Source: Zopfochytrium polystomum
Lineage: Eukaryota; Chytridiomycota; Chytridiomycetes; Chytridiales; Chytridiaceae
Direction: 5' to 3'
DNA length: 64,000 bases
Assembly: GCA_025765615.1 (NCBI GenBank)
Contig: JAIVFJ010000025.1
Span: 408,061-472,060, forward strand
In this document: piece after piece, positions 41,779 to 51,499 of the stretch
Layout of the letters: every line of letters starts with the position of its first letter
How positions within the stretch are numbered: position 1 is the stretch's first letter
The notes under the pieces: generated by a model
Databases searched by the model: none
What the model saw: only the letters and a program-made list of their open reading frames with translations
Told to the model about the DNA's origin: nothing
Position numbers and translations under genes: made by a program

Positions 41779-43189
41779 ATGACGACCATGCTGCCCGTTG
41801 ACGTGCTCTTGTGTGTTGCCCTGTCAGACCTGTCGTCTCGGCTGCTGCGCTCCCTGCGCGCCTGCTCGCGCACGCTTCTCCACGCCTGCTCCCGACCGCT
41901 GCTCCAACGCCACCGGCTCGTCCTGTCCACCTACGCCGCATTCGGCACTCTGCTCGCTGGCCTGCGGTCCCGCACACTGCAGTTCGACGCCGCCCACGTC
42001 CGCAGCATCGCCGTTCGTCTGTCGAGGGATCATCTGTTCGAGCAACCGGCGCTCGTTGAGGAACACCCGCAGCCGGCAGGCGCGACGGCACCCCCTCTCC
42101 GACTGCTGACTGACGTCGCCGCGCGCGAGGTGGTCGAGCTGGTTCGTGCGGTGCCTGGCTTGGTTGACGTCGAGCTGGAGTGTCCGCTGGGTTCGGATCT
42201 CCTGCGAGTCATCCCAGCGACAATCAGGGTGCTGTCGCTGAGCGACCCCACCTGGAACTATCCGCTGACGTGCTTCGACGTGGGCGTCATGCTGCTCCGG
42301 TTGCCTCTGTTGGAACACTTGCGCCTCAGAGTGTGCTTGGAGGGCCCTGGCAGTGGGAAAGGAGAGGACGAGGTCGACGCCATGTTGCGCGAGGCGAGGG
42401 CGGTCGATGACACAGGACTGTCAAACCTGGACACGCTGGACTTCACGTGTGGCCTGAACATCGGACTGGGCGAGGAGCAGCTGATCGAACTGATCTGCAA
42501 AAAGGCTCCACGGCTCAAGCATGTTGTTGTCACAAAGGACGGGCCGCTTTGGGATTTATACATTGCACAGGCCAACTGCTGCCGTCAGCTAATGACGCTG
42601 GCAGCTGGGTGTACGTCGTTGAGGAGCTTCAAGGTGTCTCAGTCAAAATATCCTGCCTGGTTTTCAGAAGGTATGTAAGGCAACAACTGAATGAATCTCT
42701 CTGATTGGCGTTCCCACAGACTCGTGGTTCGGTCGCCTGTTTCAGAATAATCATGAATTAAGCAGTCTCGAAATCGAGCTTCACGGCGATCCTGAGCAAC
42801 CCTCTGACAGTATACAGGATCGAACGCTTTTGGATTCTGCTCCGCACATGCACTCTATCCGAAGTCTTAAGCTTACCCATTTCCGGCCTCTAAGCTCCAG
42901 CACTCTAGGCAAGCTTGGCGCCTCCCTAGAAAGCTTGAAGGAAATCACTCTCGTGGAAGTTGCGGTCAAACTGGAGGCGGTTAATGACCTTGTTAGGTCT
43001 GTGGCGGCCGTAGGGGGATGCGTTAGAGCAGTTTCACTGACTAACTTGAGCGAGTCCCAGAATGATGCGCAGCTAGTGTCTGACCTCCGTGGAATGGTTT
43101 CAAATGGCCAAATTCTGCACCCTAAAATAGGTTTGGTCAAGTGGGGAGAGATTCCAGGGAATGAAGCGTCAGCACCAATAATCAGTTAG
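41779..43189 (+). CDS. Two-exon F-box/LRR-like host gene
   Basis: Exon 1 is 41779-42670; a 49-bp intron (42671-42719, GTATGT...CACAG) is phase 1; exon 2 is 42720-43189. The protein of about 450 residues starts MTTMLPVDVLLCVALSDLSSRLL, compatible with an F-box, and continues with irregular leucine-rich segments (LPLLEHLRLRVCL, LSNLDTLDFTC, HSIRSLKLTHFRPL, LESLKEITLVEV). GC-rich codon use differs from the viral genes and marks it as host-type. Likely substrate receptor of an SCF ligase, by analogy only. The exon join restores a clean frame. Confidence 0.75.
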
Positions 43190-43560
43190 TATTTTTTATG
43201 GGTTGTACTTTGCCGGCGGTTAAGAATCAAAAAATTCTGAAAAACAATGACCCATCCCAACGTACCGCATCGCGCACACCACGCTCCGTGGCGAAAACCT
43301 TTGCAGTCCCAGCATAAATCGGAGGATTATTAGTTTCTTTTACTGTGTATAAATTGAGATACCCTGTCATGGATTTAGCACAGAATTTTTGTGCCCAACT
43401 TAATAGGTACAACATTAAAGAGAAGAGGAGAGGGATGGTCATGGGTCTAATGGTTGAAAGCGTGAGAAAATTCGAAATATTGTCGCGAAAGCTTCATTTT
43501 TTCCCCTTTCGCTTTGCGGCCGAAACGGATGACTTTCTTCCGGTTGCGCGTCCCTTTTGA

Positions 43561-45087
43561 CTACCTCCTTGTTGGAGGTGGACTTGGTGGGGAATCGCCG
43601 TCTTCTTGCGTTTTGCCCTCAAGACGTTTTTGCCGACGGACCTTTTTGCCGATTTCTTGCCGACGGGAGTTGGGCTTTTTAGGAGATTTTTTGCCGACAG
43701 CTTTTTTAGCTGGCTTCTTGCCCAAATGCACCTTCTTGTTACGGCTGGATTTCTTGCTGGAAGGGGTCTTGGACTTCGACGCCTTTTTGTTCCGTTTGGT
43801 CGACTTCTTTGCGATTGCTTTCCTGTCTGCCTTTGACCTTACGTTGGACACCAAAGGACCTTGGTTTTGTGTCGATGTTTTCGAGCCTGACCCTCCCCTG
43901 ACGGAGGGCAAAGCCTTGCACCCAATTCGAAATGCTTTAATTGCACAGAAAATTCACAAAGGAACAGACTGGGATTGCTCACCTTGTTATTGTCGTTTTT
44001 CGTTTGCACTGTTGGGAAACGCTTGGCAGGAGTCTTGCTGGTAAAGTCTATGGTTTTCTTCCCTTCAGCGGCTCTGAGCTTATTCACGTCGCTTTGTTTG
44101 AGCTTTTTCTCGCGAAGACTCTTTAGTGTGGCCTTGGGAACCAGCTTTAGTGCTTTGAATCATTGAGAAGTGAATCTAAAGAGTGTCTGCATTTTTTCTT
44201 GTGCCTATTCTATTTGTACGCACCTGTGGATCAGACTCCCCGTTAGAGGTCTTGGACTTGGACTTGAGCTCAGCGTTCAAGTTGGACACACGGCGCTGGC
44301 ACGCCGTTTCTGAGCCATCTCTGCGATCTATGGAGTTGCAGTGAATGTCGAAACCTAATTTCTTCCCGTTTTTTTGCTGAAACTTATTCGACGTAATGGG
44401 TGACGGAGACAAAAGACGAGGAGCAATTGAAAAAAATGCTCGCCAATAGCTCAAAGATATGTTCACTCACGACGCCAATGACGTTGGACTGGACACGTCC
44501 ACCACCTTTTCCATCCACATCCTTCGAGCTGATAGTGAAGCCGTCGGTGTTTGGCAAGGGATCATCTATCGCCTTCCCGTTTTCCATTAAGACCTTTCCC
44601 GGATCGGAATTGTACGCGGGGTTTGAGGCGCGAATTCGACCCTAAAAGCATGTTGCACGAATGAGGCATGGCCTGAGATCGCTGGGTCGCAAACGATTTG
44701 AATTTCCACACAGACCATGGCGGCGTTGATGTCGTCGCGGTGGTAGCTCCCATCTATGCTGACCTCCACGGTGCCATGTTTCGAGGCGGCAAGAACGCCG
44801 GACATGATATCATTGGGGCGGTTAAAAATCTTCTGCTGACGGTGACGATCAAAATCGCCTGGTCTGTAATTGCCGGTGGTGACATCCTCCATTTTGGCCC
44901 GCACTGCCACCAGCAAAAGGGTTGTTGCGGTTAGAATGCGAATGAATCAGGAGACAGTCACGAGCGCAGCACCTTTCTCCATGATTTCGTTGATCTCCTC
45001 CTGTCCTGGCGTCGGCGCAGAGAGGACAGGGGCCATGCCGAGGAGGAGGAGGAGGAGGAGGTGAAGGGCAGTTCCGTGACGACGCAT
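43561..45087 (-). CDS. Secreted multi-exon protein with Lys/Ser-rich tail (exons approximate)
   Basis: Exon 1 (45087-44962) encodes a signal peptide, MRRHG then LLLLLLLGMAPVLSA; an in-frame ATG at 45114 exists but would bury it. Exon 2 (about 44905-44717) includes RPGDFDRHRQQKIFNRP and VEVSIDGSYHRDDINAA. Exon 3 (about 44643-44470) includes DDPLPNTDGFTISSKDVDG. Exon 4 (about 44352-44227) includes HCNSIDRRDGSETACQRR. Two last exons (about 44155-43985 and 43916-43561) are extremely basic (KSKTPSSKKSSRNKK, KKPAKKAVGKK). A secreted protein with a polycationic Lys/Ser tail could bind an anionic wall polymer, silica or DNA; that is speculation. I could not check every splice site, and two adjacent genes are possible. 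Confidence 0.5.
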
Positions 45088-45485
45088 GCGGCGAGGTGGG
45101 GTTTTGGAGACCATGGGTTGCGCGGCACGGGCCGTTTTCAGGGAGGAGCTACAGAGGAGAGACCGAGAGCGACAGAACTGAGAGAAAGAGTTACTGGCTG
45201 TTGAACAGGAGGCGCAACCGATGTTGGGGTTTATATATATTCGATAAAAGAATATAAAAAAGGAAAAGAAAAAGAACTCTCCACTGCTGTCTGTTGGAAG
45301 GGGAGAGAAATGGCTACTGAAAGGGGAAGGGACAGAGAAAGCTGGTTTGTTTAATGGCGACAAAGAACCAGCCACACTGGGATCAAAACAAACAATCAGA
45401 CACAGGATCAATCAACACACTTGGTACCATATATAACGAGACACTCAACCAACCATATAATGAGACACACGCGCAGTTTCAGAAC

Positions 45486-45710
45486 GGTTCGTTCTTTCTG
45501 AATGAGGGAGACACCTTTTGCGAGCTTCCTTTCAGAAAAAGCTTGACAAGACATCCTTCATAATGAGCTTAACAAGGCAACCTTTCAAAACGAGCGTGAC
45601 AAGTCGTTCTTTCTGAATGTGTGTGACATGTTGTTCTTTCTGAATGTACGTGACAAGGTGTCCTTTCAGAACGAGCTTGACAAGTCGTTCTTTCAGAATG
45701 CCGGCTCATT
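45486..45710. repeat. Degenerate ~30-bp minisatellite
   Basis: Repeated units of the form GTTCTTTCTGAATG plus a GTGACAAG spacer and a CCTTTCAGAACGAGC variant, about seven copies. Each unit contains inverted TTC/GAA pieces. Confidence 0.75.
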
Positions 45711-45839
45711 CTATTCCAATTGATTGATGTGTTAAAGCGATCGATCACCCTCCCCCCTCCCATCGCGAGATGTTAAGAGGCAATGAAGAAAATGGTAACA
45801 GGGGTTAATCGATTGGCGTCAATACGAAGCGTGTCGATG

Positions 45840-46117
45840 TGCGAGAGATTGAGAGAGATTGAGAGAGATTGAGGTTTGCGATTATATCACTGGGTTTCAG
45901 TTGGAATAATTGAGAGATCGAGCGATCGAGAGGAAATGGTTTGTTTGGAAAGAGCGCGGAAGGATTGATCGCGAGAGATCAAGAGAGATTGAGGATTGTG
46001 ATTCTACCCTGGGATTAGGTTGGAACAAAGAAATGATGTATTGGTGATGAAGGAAATCAGCACAGGGATTTGATTTGGAAAGATCTAAGCAATCGGTTGA
46101 GAGATCCACCGCCAAGT
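45840..46117. repeat. GA-rich simple repeats
   Basis: Repeated GAGAGATTGA units and related GATCGAGAG sequence next to the insertion site of element D. The same sequence type resumes after D (from 49360), showing that D split one repeat tract. Confidence 0.7.
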
Positions 46118-46520
46118 TGTTATGAATCACCCTCTGGAAACCTCTGGAACCTTCTAGAACATTCCTTCATGGAACCTTCTGGAACCTTCTGGAACATTCT
46201 AGAACATTCCTTCATGGAACATTCTGGAACCTTCTGGAACCTTCTAGAACATTCCTTCATGGAACCTTGTGGAACCTTCTGGAACCTTCTTTGCTTTCCT
46301 GACTTGTCTTGTTGTCATTGGTATCATTGGTATCATTGTATTACTAATTGCTCTTTCTGGAACTTTCTTTGAGTCTTGACAAGGAAGACTCTCAAAGGGT
46401 ATAAAAGGGGGATGGGGGACCTGTCCCATCCCTCAAGTGAATTATTGTTTCCAATACAATCATCACTCCTCTCAGTTCCTTCTCTGCCTTGCCTTGCCTT
46501 GTCCTGCAATGTTCCTGACA
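46118..46520 (+). repeat. Element D 5' LTR
   Basis: The longest LTR of the family: three heat-shock blocks instead of one (A) or two (B, E). TATAAAAG is near 46400. The PBS ATAATTCACTT follows at 46523-46533. Confidence 0.93.
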
Positions 46521-46560
46521 TCATAATTCACTTCACCCTCTCCCACTACTCTCTGCCATC

Positions 46561-47484
46561 ATGTCTGACCCAAACAACACCTTCCCTGATGCAACTGCCT
46601 TCCAAGCCTTGATGGACCAATTACAAGCCCTCTCAAGACAGACACACCAACTTCAAGAACAAGTCCTTCACCAGCAGCACCAGCTTCAACAACAACTTCA
46701 CCAAAAAGAACATCAAGCTCTTCCCCTGCCCCAAGCCAACCAAGCAAGAGAGCCCAAGGTTCCCAGCCCTGACAAGTTCACTGGGCTGGCCAAAGACCTG
46801 AGGAACTTTATGGCCACTGTGGAGAATGTCATCCTTCTCCAACCTTCAAGATTTCCCAGTGAACAAGTCAAGGTTCTTTTCACAAGCACCCTCCTGTCTG
46901 GTCAAGCTCAATCATGGTACAGATCTCTCCCAAGCACACCCACCACCCTGCAAGAGCTCTGGGAGGGACTGGAAGCTACCTTTGGTGACCCCTACGCATC
47001 TTGGACAGCAAGATCCAAGCTCAAGCATATCAAGCAAGGAAAGCAATCTTGTGTGGCCTACACCAACCAATTCAAGCAACTAGCCAGAGACTCTGGATAC
47101 AATGATGCAGCTCTGATGGAGCTGTACCATGATGGTCTCCATGAGTCTATCCAAGACATGCTCTCCCAGTCTCTGCACATCCCTGAGACCTTGGAAGAGT
47201 ACATTCTCCTTGCCATCAAGATTGACAACAGACTCTACTGCAAGAGGCTGAAGCAAAGACAAGTAGGAACTACATCAAGACCTACCCCAGTTCCTCAAGC
47301 TCTCACAGTTCCTGAACCCATGCAAGTGGATGCAGTTGAGACACTTCCTAAGGGTCCTCTGAGCCAAGAGGAGAAAACAAGGAGGGCCCAGCAGGGACTG
47401 TGTTTTTACTGTGGCTCCAAGGAGCATGCTGTCAAGGACTGCCCAAAGAAGAAGCACCCAAACTCCCAGGTCCAGGCTCACTGA
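46561..47484 (+). CDS. Element D Gag
   Basis: 307 residues, the only intact family-1 Gag in the window. The N-terminus is MSDPNNTFPDATAFQ, followed by a Gln-rich coiled stretch (LQALSRQTHQLQEQVLHQQ), a retrotransposon capsid region (DKFTGLAKDLRNFMATVE to HLGHASW-like positions) and the zinc knuckle CFYCGSKEHAVKDC. It forms virus-like particles and packages RNA in this family. It could serve other copies in trans, since A, B and E have broken gag genes. It ends with a TGA inside the frameshift stem-loop. Confidence 0.92.
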   Translation: MSDPNNTFPDATAFQALMDQLQALSRQTHQLQEQVLHQQHQLQQQLHQKEHQALPLPQANQAREPKVPSPDKFTGLAKDLRNFMATVENVILLQPSRFPSEQVKVLFTSTLLSGQAQSWYRSLPSTPTTLQELWEGLEATFGDPYASWTARSKLKHIKQGKQSCVAYTNQFKQLARDSGYNDAALMELYHDGLHESIQDMLSQSLHIPETLEEYILLAIKIDNRLYCKRLKQRQVGTTSRPTPVPQALTVPEPMQVDAVETLPKGPLSQEEKTRRAQQGLCFYCGSKEHAVKDCPKKKHPNSQVQAH

Positions 47485-48924
47485 GGGGCAATTCCCTGGA
47501 CCCTCCTCCAAGCTGCCCCTGTTTCATCACCACCACCAGCACCACAAACACCTCAGATTCCAAGCCCCACCAACTCACCATGGATGTCAAGATTCAACTC
47601 TCACCCAAGTCAACCATCACAACCAAGGCCCTTATAGACTCTGGATCATCCTGCAACATCATTGATGCCACCCTTGCCAAGTCTTGTGCCATTCCTACGA
47701 TCAAGAAATCCACACCCCTCAAGGTCCACTTTGCCAATCATGCTCTGTTCAAGGAAATCAGCCATGAAACCAAGCTAAACCTCCACATCCAAGACTTTCC
47801 ACCATCCATGGTCAACCTGGAAGTATTGGATCTTGGCTCACCCACATTCTCTGTCATCCTGGGATTACCATGGCTGCAAGCCCAGAACCCTGCCATTGAT
47901 TGGGTCACTGGTCAAGTCCAACCTCCACCAATTGGAACAGTCACCCAAAACTCAAGTCAAGCCTCCAAGTCTCATGCTCTCAAGTCCCTGATTCAAGGCT
48001 CTCAGCCTAGTATCCAAGGTCAACCACAAATGACAGCTCCAGTATCAGCCTGCAGCTCACAGATCCCAGCCAAGATTCAAGTTTCACAGTTCACAGTTCA
48101 TAGTCAAGATTCCAGCACAGCTCATAGAGCTCACAGTCATGGCCAAGTCTGTAGTTCACAGAACCCACAGTCAAAGCTTCAAGTACCACAGTTCACAGTC
48201 CAAATTCAAGATTCAAGCTCCACAGCTCACAGTCTTTGCCAAGAACAGAACCCTCAGTCAAAGATTCAAGAATCACAGTTCCCAGTCAACAATTCAAGCC
48301 CACTGCTGATGAGCACAGAAGGACAGACCTTGCACCTGAAGGGGGAGATGGTTTCACCCCACCACCCAAGACACACCTTTCACTGCTTCCTGACAGTGTG
48401 TGGGCCCATGCTATTTCCAAGGACCCCAAGCCTCAAGATTTGCCAACACTCACAGAATGGACCATGACTTTGCTGTGGGTCAGCAAGTTTGGCTTCTGAG
48501 GAAGAACTTGCAGACCAAAAGACCAAGTCCCAAGCTAGACAACCTCAAGTTGGGTCCTTTCAAGATCTTGGAGCAAATCAATCCAGTCACCTTCAAGCTG
48601 GATCTCCCTGCATCCATGAAGATCCACCCAGTTTTCCATGTCAGCCTTTTAGAGAAGTTTGTGGCCAATTCCATTCCAGGCAGAGTTGTTCCTCCTCCTC
48701 CTCCAGTTGAGGTAGAAGGTGAAGAGGAATTTGAGGTTGAACAAATCTTGGATGCCAAGTGGTTTGGAAGAACACTCAAGTTCCTTGTTAAGTGGAAAGG
48801 TTACTCAGATGCTGACAACACCTGGGAGCCTGAGTCAAACCTCACTCACTGCCAAGACCTTCTGCTCGAGTTCAAGACCAGGTACCCCACCAAGTTGCAG
48901 AAGAGGCCTAAAAGGGGGAGATGA
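47400..48924 (+). pseudogene. Element D protease plus chromodomain remnant
   Basis: The -1 frame runs from the frameshift site through protease (LIDSGSSCNIID) and the linker to about 48310, then the shared RT/RNase H deletion junction. A second deletion near 48434 removes integrase, joining to RFANTHRMDHDFAVGQQ in another frame (48400-48924). That frame ends with an intact chromodomain (FLVKWKGYSDADNTWEPES). It cannot make polymerase or integrase. Confidence 0.88.
47457..47502 (+). promoter_or_regulatory. Programmed -1 frameshift signal, element D
   Basis: CCCAAAC at 47457-47463 in gag phase, spacer TCCCA, stem GGTCCAGG (47469-47476) with CCTGGACC (47495-47502). Same as in elements B and E. 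Confidence 0.85.
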
Positions 48925-49327
48925 TGTTATGAATCACCCTCTGGAAACCTCTGGAACCTTCTAGAACATTCCTTCATGGAACCTTCTGGAACCTTCTGGA
49001 ACATTCTAGAACATTCCTTCATGGAACATTCTGGAACCTTCTGGAACCTTCTAGAACATTCCTTCATGGAACCTTGTGGAACCTTCTGGAACCTTCTTTG
49101 CTTTCCTGACTTGTCTTGTTGTCATTGGTATCATTGGTATCATTGTATTACTAATTGCTCTTTCTGGAACTTTCTTTGAGTCTTGACAAGGAAGACTCTC
49201 AAAGGGTATAAAAGGGGGATGGGGGACCTGTCCCATCCCTCAAGTGAATTATTGTTTCCAATACAATCATCACTCCTCTCAGTTCCTTCTCTGCCTTGCC
49301 TTGCCTTGTCCTGCAATGTTCCTGACA
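48925..49327 (+). repeat. Element D 3' LTR
   Basis: 403 bp, three heat-shock blocks, preceded by the polypurine tract AAAAGGGGGAGATGA. Confidence 0.93.
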
Positions 49328-49375
49328 AAAGTGATGTAAGAGAGTGTTTGGAAGGATCGATCTGCTATACGAGAA

Positions 49376-49482
49376 GGGGATCGAGAGAGAGATCGAGAGA
49401 GAGATCGAGAGAGAGATCGAGAGAGAGATAGAGAGAGAGATCGAGAGAGAGATCGAGAGAGAGAGATCGAGAGAGGATGATG
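49376..49482 (+). repeat. (GATCGAGAGAGA)n microsatellite
   Basis: About nine units of roughly 12 bases with small variants; continuation of the GA-rich tract left of element D. Confidence 0.85.
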
Positions 49483-49744
49483 CTAACACTGGGATTATGT
49501 TGGAATAATCGAGAGATCTAATGAATAAAGAGGCGAGAGATCGAGAGGCGACAAAGAAAATCGTCACAGGGATTTGTTTTGGAAAGATCTAAGCGATTCT
49601 AAGCGATCGATTGAGAGATCCGCTTGGACGTAAGAGCGGGTGGGGAGAGGGTATCATTTGAAGAGATCCAGACGGCGGGTCGCTCTTCGTTCATTTAATT
49701 TTTTCTTCTGTTTTTCTTTGAAATTTTGTTTGACAAGTCATCCT

Positions 49745-50161
49745 TTAGGGAACAGGAAAGGGGTATATTGTGGGTGAAACGAGATGTTCAATAAGAAGTA
49801 AAGTCAAACAACGAAAAGTTATTGAAAATGTTAGTAGGTGTATGTCGGGAATGGGCCAGAAGAAGTGGTGGAGAAGAATATAGAACAAGAAACATACTTT
49901 TGAAATTGTAAAGTCGCAATATCCTGGGTTTTTTCTTTGATTACACGGTCTTTTTTGTCGATGTTTTTTGTCGAGATCTTGTTGCAGGGCCGCAAGTTCT
50001 TGTTGATGATCACGGTCTTTTTCCTTGATTACACGGTCTTTTTTGTCGAGTTCTTGTTGATGTTTTTTGTCGAGCGCGAGCCACGTAACAAATATTCCGC
50101 CGAGGGCAACTAACAGTAACTTCATATCGTTATCGATTAACACAGCGCCGGGCATATTCAT
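49745..50161 (-). CDS. Small membrane-anchored coiled-coil protein, viral arm
   Basis: The ATG at 50161 (MNMPGAVL) or the internal MKLLLVALGG (50125) starts it. A single transmembrane segment (LLLVALGGIFVTWLAL) is followed by a charged heptad-like coil (DKKHQQELDKKDRVIKEKDRDHQQELAALQQ). The repeat HQQELDKKD appears twice. The frame changes character after about residue 80, probably from an indel; another frame continues VIKEKTQDIATL and ends near 49831. No family recognised. It is divergent from the plus-strand gene cluster, with 60-100 bases between. Confidence 0.5.
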   Translation of the reverse strand: MNMPGAVLIDNDMKLLLVALGGIFVTWLALDKKHQQELDKKDRVIKEKDRDHQQELAALQQDLDKKHRQKRPCNQRKNPGYCDFTISKVCFLFYILLHHFFWPIPDIHLLTFSITFRCLTLLLIEHLVSPTIYPFPVP

Positions 50162-50280
50162 TTTTTCTTAATGGTTTATTTCACAACATCATGATAGCGC
50201 AGTTATATAGCAAAAAAGGGTAAATGTGTTGTCCGGGATGGCGGGTTATGAACCTTTCCAAATTGAATTTATAGAACGAG

Positions 50281-50310
50281 GTCACGTGAAGTTCTTGGCG
50301 GAGGAAAAAC
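50281..50310 (+). promoter_or_regulatory. Shared upstream module P7 (right arm)
   Basis: AGAACGAG then GTCACGTGA (50281-50289) and TTGGCGGAGGAAAAA (50294-50308), on the plus strand in the same order as the left-arm copies. It overlaps an ORF that starts at 50226, which argues that the real gene starts downstream. Confidence 0.65.
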
Positions 50311-50461
50311 TGAATTTAGAGAGGAGAAAAGTGGAGAGCACAGAAGATGGTGAAGATAATATTGACCCAGTGAATACAGAGAATCCATCAACAGAATATG
50401 GAAAAAAAGCAAGTATGATTATAACAAAGAGATTGAATCCTTACAACAAGGAGAAACAGCA

Positions 50462-50737
50462 ATGTGGGATGATTCTCATAGGAACAAAGCCAATGTAGGA
50501 GATTACTTTGGATTTGTGATTAAAAATGAGGATAGAATGGAAATATTTCAAATAAAAGAAGTAAAATCAACAGAGTGGAGGAAAATTCATTGGGACATTG
50601 AACCACACAGAAACAGAAAAGTTCTAGTGTTGTCAAAAACAAACGTGACAATGACTTTCACAGACTATAAGCAAATGTATGGATACAGAGACAGATGGTT
50701 CCTAAGGGGTACGACCCATGGGAAATGGATTGTGTGA
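50462..50737 (+). CDS. Small viral protein of unknown function (PUA/EVE-like appearance)
   Basis: 91 residues from the ATG at 50462 (MWDDSHRNKANVGDYFGFVIKNEDRM). The pattern W-x-DSHR...V-GDYFGFV...W...RNRKVLVLS recalls a small beta-rich domain found in phycodnavirus and mimivirus-type hypothetical proteins; this is a recollection, not a search result. The upstream frame has no ATG, and an overlapping frame (50226-50498) includes the promoter module, so one frameshift may have shortened the N-terminus. Hairpin H8 lies 20 bases after the stop. Confidence 0.5.
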   Translation: MWDDSHRNKANVGDYFGFVIKNEDRMEIFQIKEVKSTEWRKIHWDIEPHRNRKVLVLSKTNVTMTFTDYKQMYGYRDRWFLRGTTHGKWIV

Positions 50738-50756
50738 AGAAAAAAAAGTAAGAGAA

Positions 50757-50791
50757 AGCCCATAGCGCTGCAGCCAGCAGTGTTGTGGGCT
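50757..50791 (+). terminator. 3'-end hairpin H8 (plus strand)
   Basis: Same 35-base sequence as H2 and H3 but on the plus strand, matching the plus-strand genes here. Loop AGCCA, T8 follows. It starts 20 bases past the stop at 50737. Confidence 0.9.
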
Positions 50792-50818
50792 TTTTTTTAT
50801 GGCGGTTTGTAGAACGAG

Positions 50819-50862
50819 GTCACGTGACTTTGAGGTGTGTGTCTGGAATGGGCGGAGAAAAA
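50819..50862 (+). promoter_or_regulatory. Shared upstream module P8 (right arm)
   Basis: GTCACGTGAC (50819-50828) and GGCGGAGAAAAA (50851-50862), with a TCTGGAATGGGC motif between. The ATG of the next gene is at 50899. Confidence 0.65.
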
Positions 50863-50898
50863 GTGAATTTAGAGAAGACGTGTAGAAAAGCACCAGAA

Positions 50899-51045
50899 AT
50901 GTGCGACTACAAGTTCAAAAGGGGAGTGAAGAAAGGACAAGAATGTGGAGTAAAACCAAAGAATGGAAAAGAAAAATGTGCAAGACATAGGAAAAAGGTG
51001 AAGGAAAATGAGAGAAGAAATGCTGAATACATTAAGTGCGAATGA
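50899..51045 (+). CDS. Short zinc-motif protein
   Basis: 48 residues: MCDYKFKRGVKKG, C-G-V-K, EKCARHRKK, i.e. the same C-x13-C-x10-C-x2-H motif as the left-arm family, then a basic tail ending AEYIKCE. It lacks the F-box-like or RING parts; another frame continues as LSANEIIESEIRNELSENEI, so the gene may have been cut by a frameshift. The start at 50899 is fixed by homology. Confidence 0.65.
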   Translation: MCDYKFKRGVKKGQECGVKPKNGKEKCARHRKKVKENERRNAEYIKCE

Positions 51046-51380
51046 GATAATAGAAAGTGAAATAAGAAATGAATTAAGTGAAAATGAGATCTGAAAAGGA
51101 AAAAACGTGGGCGGGGTCATGCGGGGGCTAAAGAATATTATATGAAAAATGTTCAAAAAAATCATATAATATTGGTGGAGAAATGCAAAGCGCGACGTAA
51201 GGTGTTTGTGGAACAAAATGTGCAATAGATGGTGAGTCAAAGACGAAATGGTGATTGAAAATGTTAGTTGAAGTTCTCATACAATTACAGATTTGTGTAT
51301 CAGAAAATAGGTGAGAACATAACGTTCACAAAAGAAGCGAAAGAATACATGAAGAAGTTCTAAAAAAATGAAAAGAGAAA
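51046..51380 (+). other. Gene remnant and dispersed repeat before hairpin H9
   Basis: Holds a copy of the dispersed viral repeat (51196-51276). A short frame without a start codon ends TFTKEAKEYMKKF at about 51362, 18 bases before hairpin H9, and could be the 3' end of a lost gene. Confidence 0.4.
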
Positions 51381-51415
51381 AGCCCTTAGCGCTGCAGCCA
51401 GCAGTGTTAGGGGCT
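51381..51415 (+). terminator. 3'-end hairpin H9 (plus strand)
   Basis: Identical to H5 but on the plus strand. 15-bp stem, loop AGCCA, T6 follows. A degraded CACGTG-type module (GAACGAAGTCACATGAC) comes about 20 bases later. Confidence 0.9.
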
Positions 51416-51499
51416 TTTTTAATGACAAACTTTGGAACGAAGTCACATGACTTTTGTGCATTGAAATATTTGAGTATATTGCTTTAAATCATAAAGAAT

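Larger units (their letters stand above)
46118..49327 (+). mobile_element. Element D, non-autonomous family-1 Ty3/gypsy
   Basis: LTRs of 403 bp at 46118-46520 and 48925-49327, apparently identical. Flanking bases are CAAGT and AAAGT (one mismatch). It encodes an intact Gag, frameshift signal and protease, then two internal deletions remove RT, RNase H and integrase. Recent insertion into GA-rich repeats. Confidence 0.94.

Noticed and set aside
49376..49567. Minus-strand ORF rich in Leu-Ser-Ile repeats near 49.4 kb
   Set aside because: It is only the translation of the GATCGAGAGAGA microsatellite.
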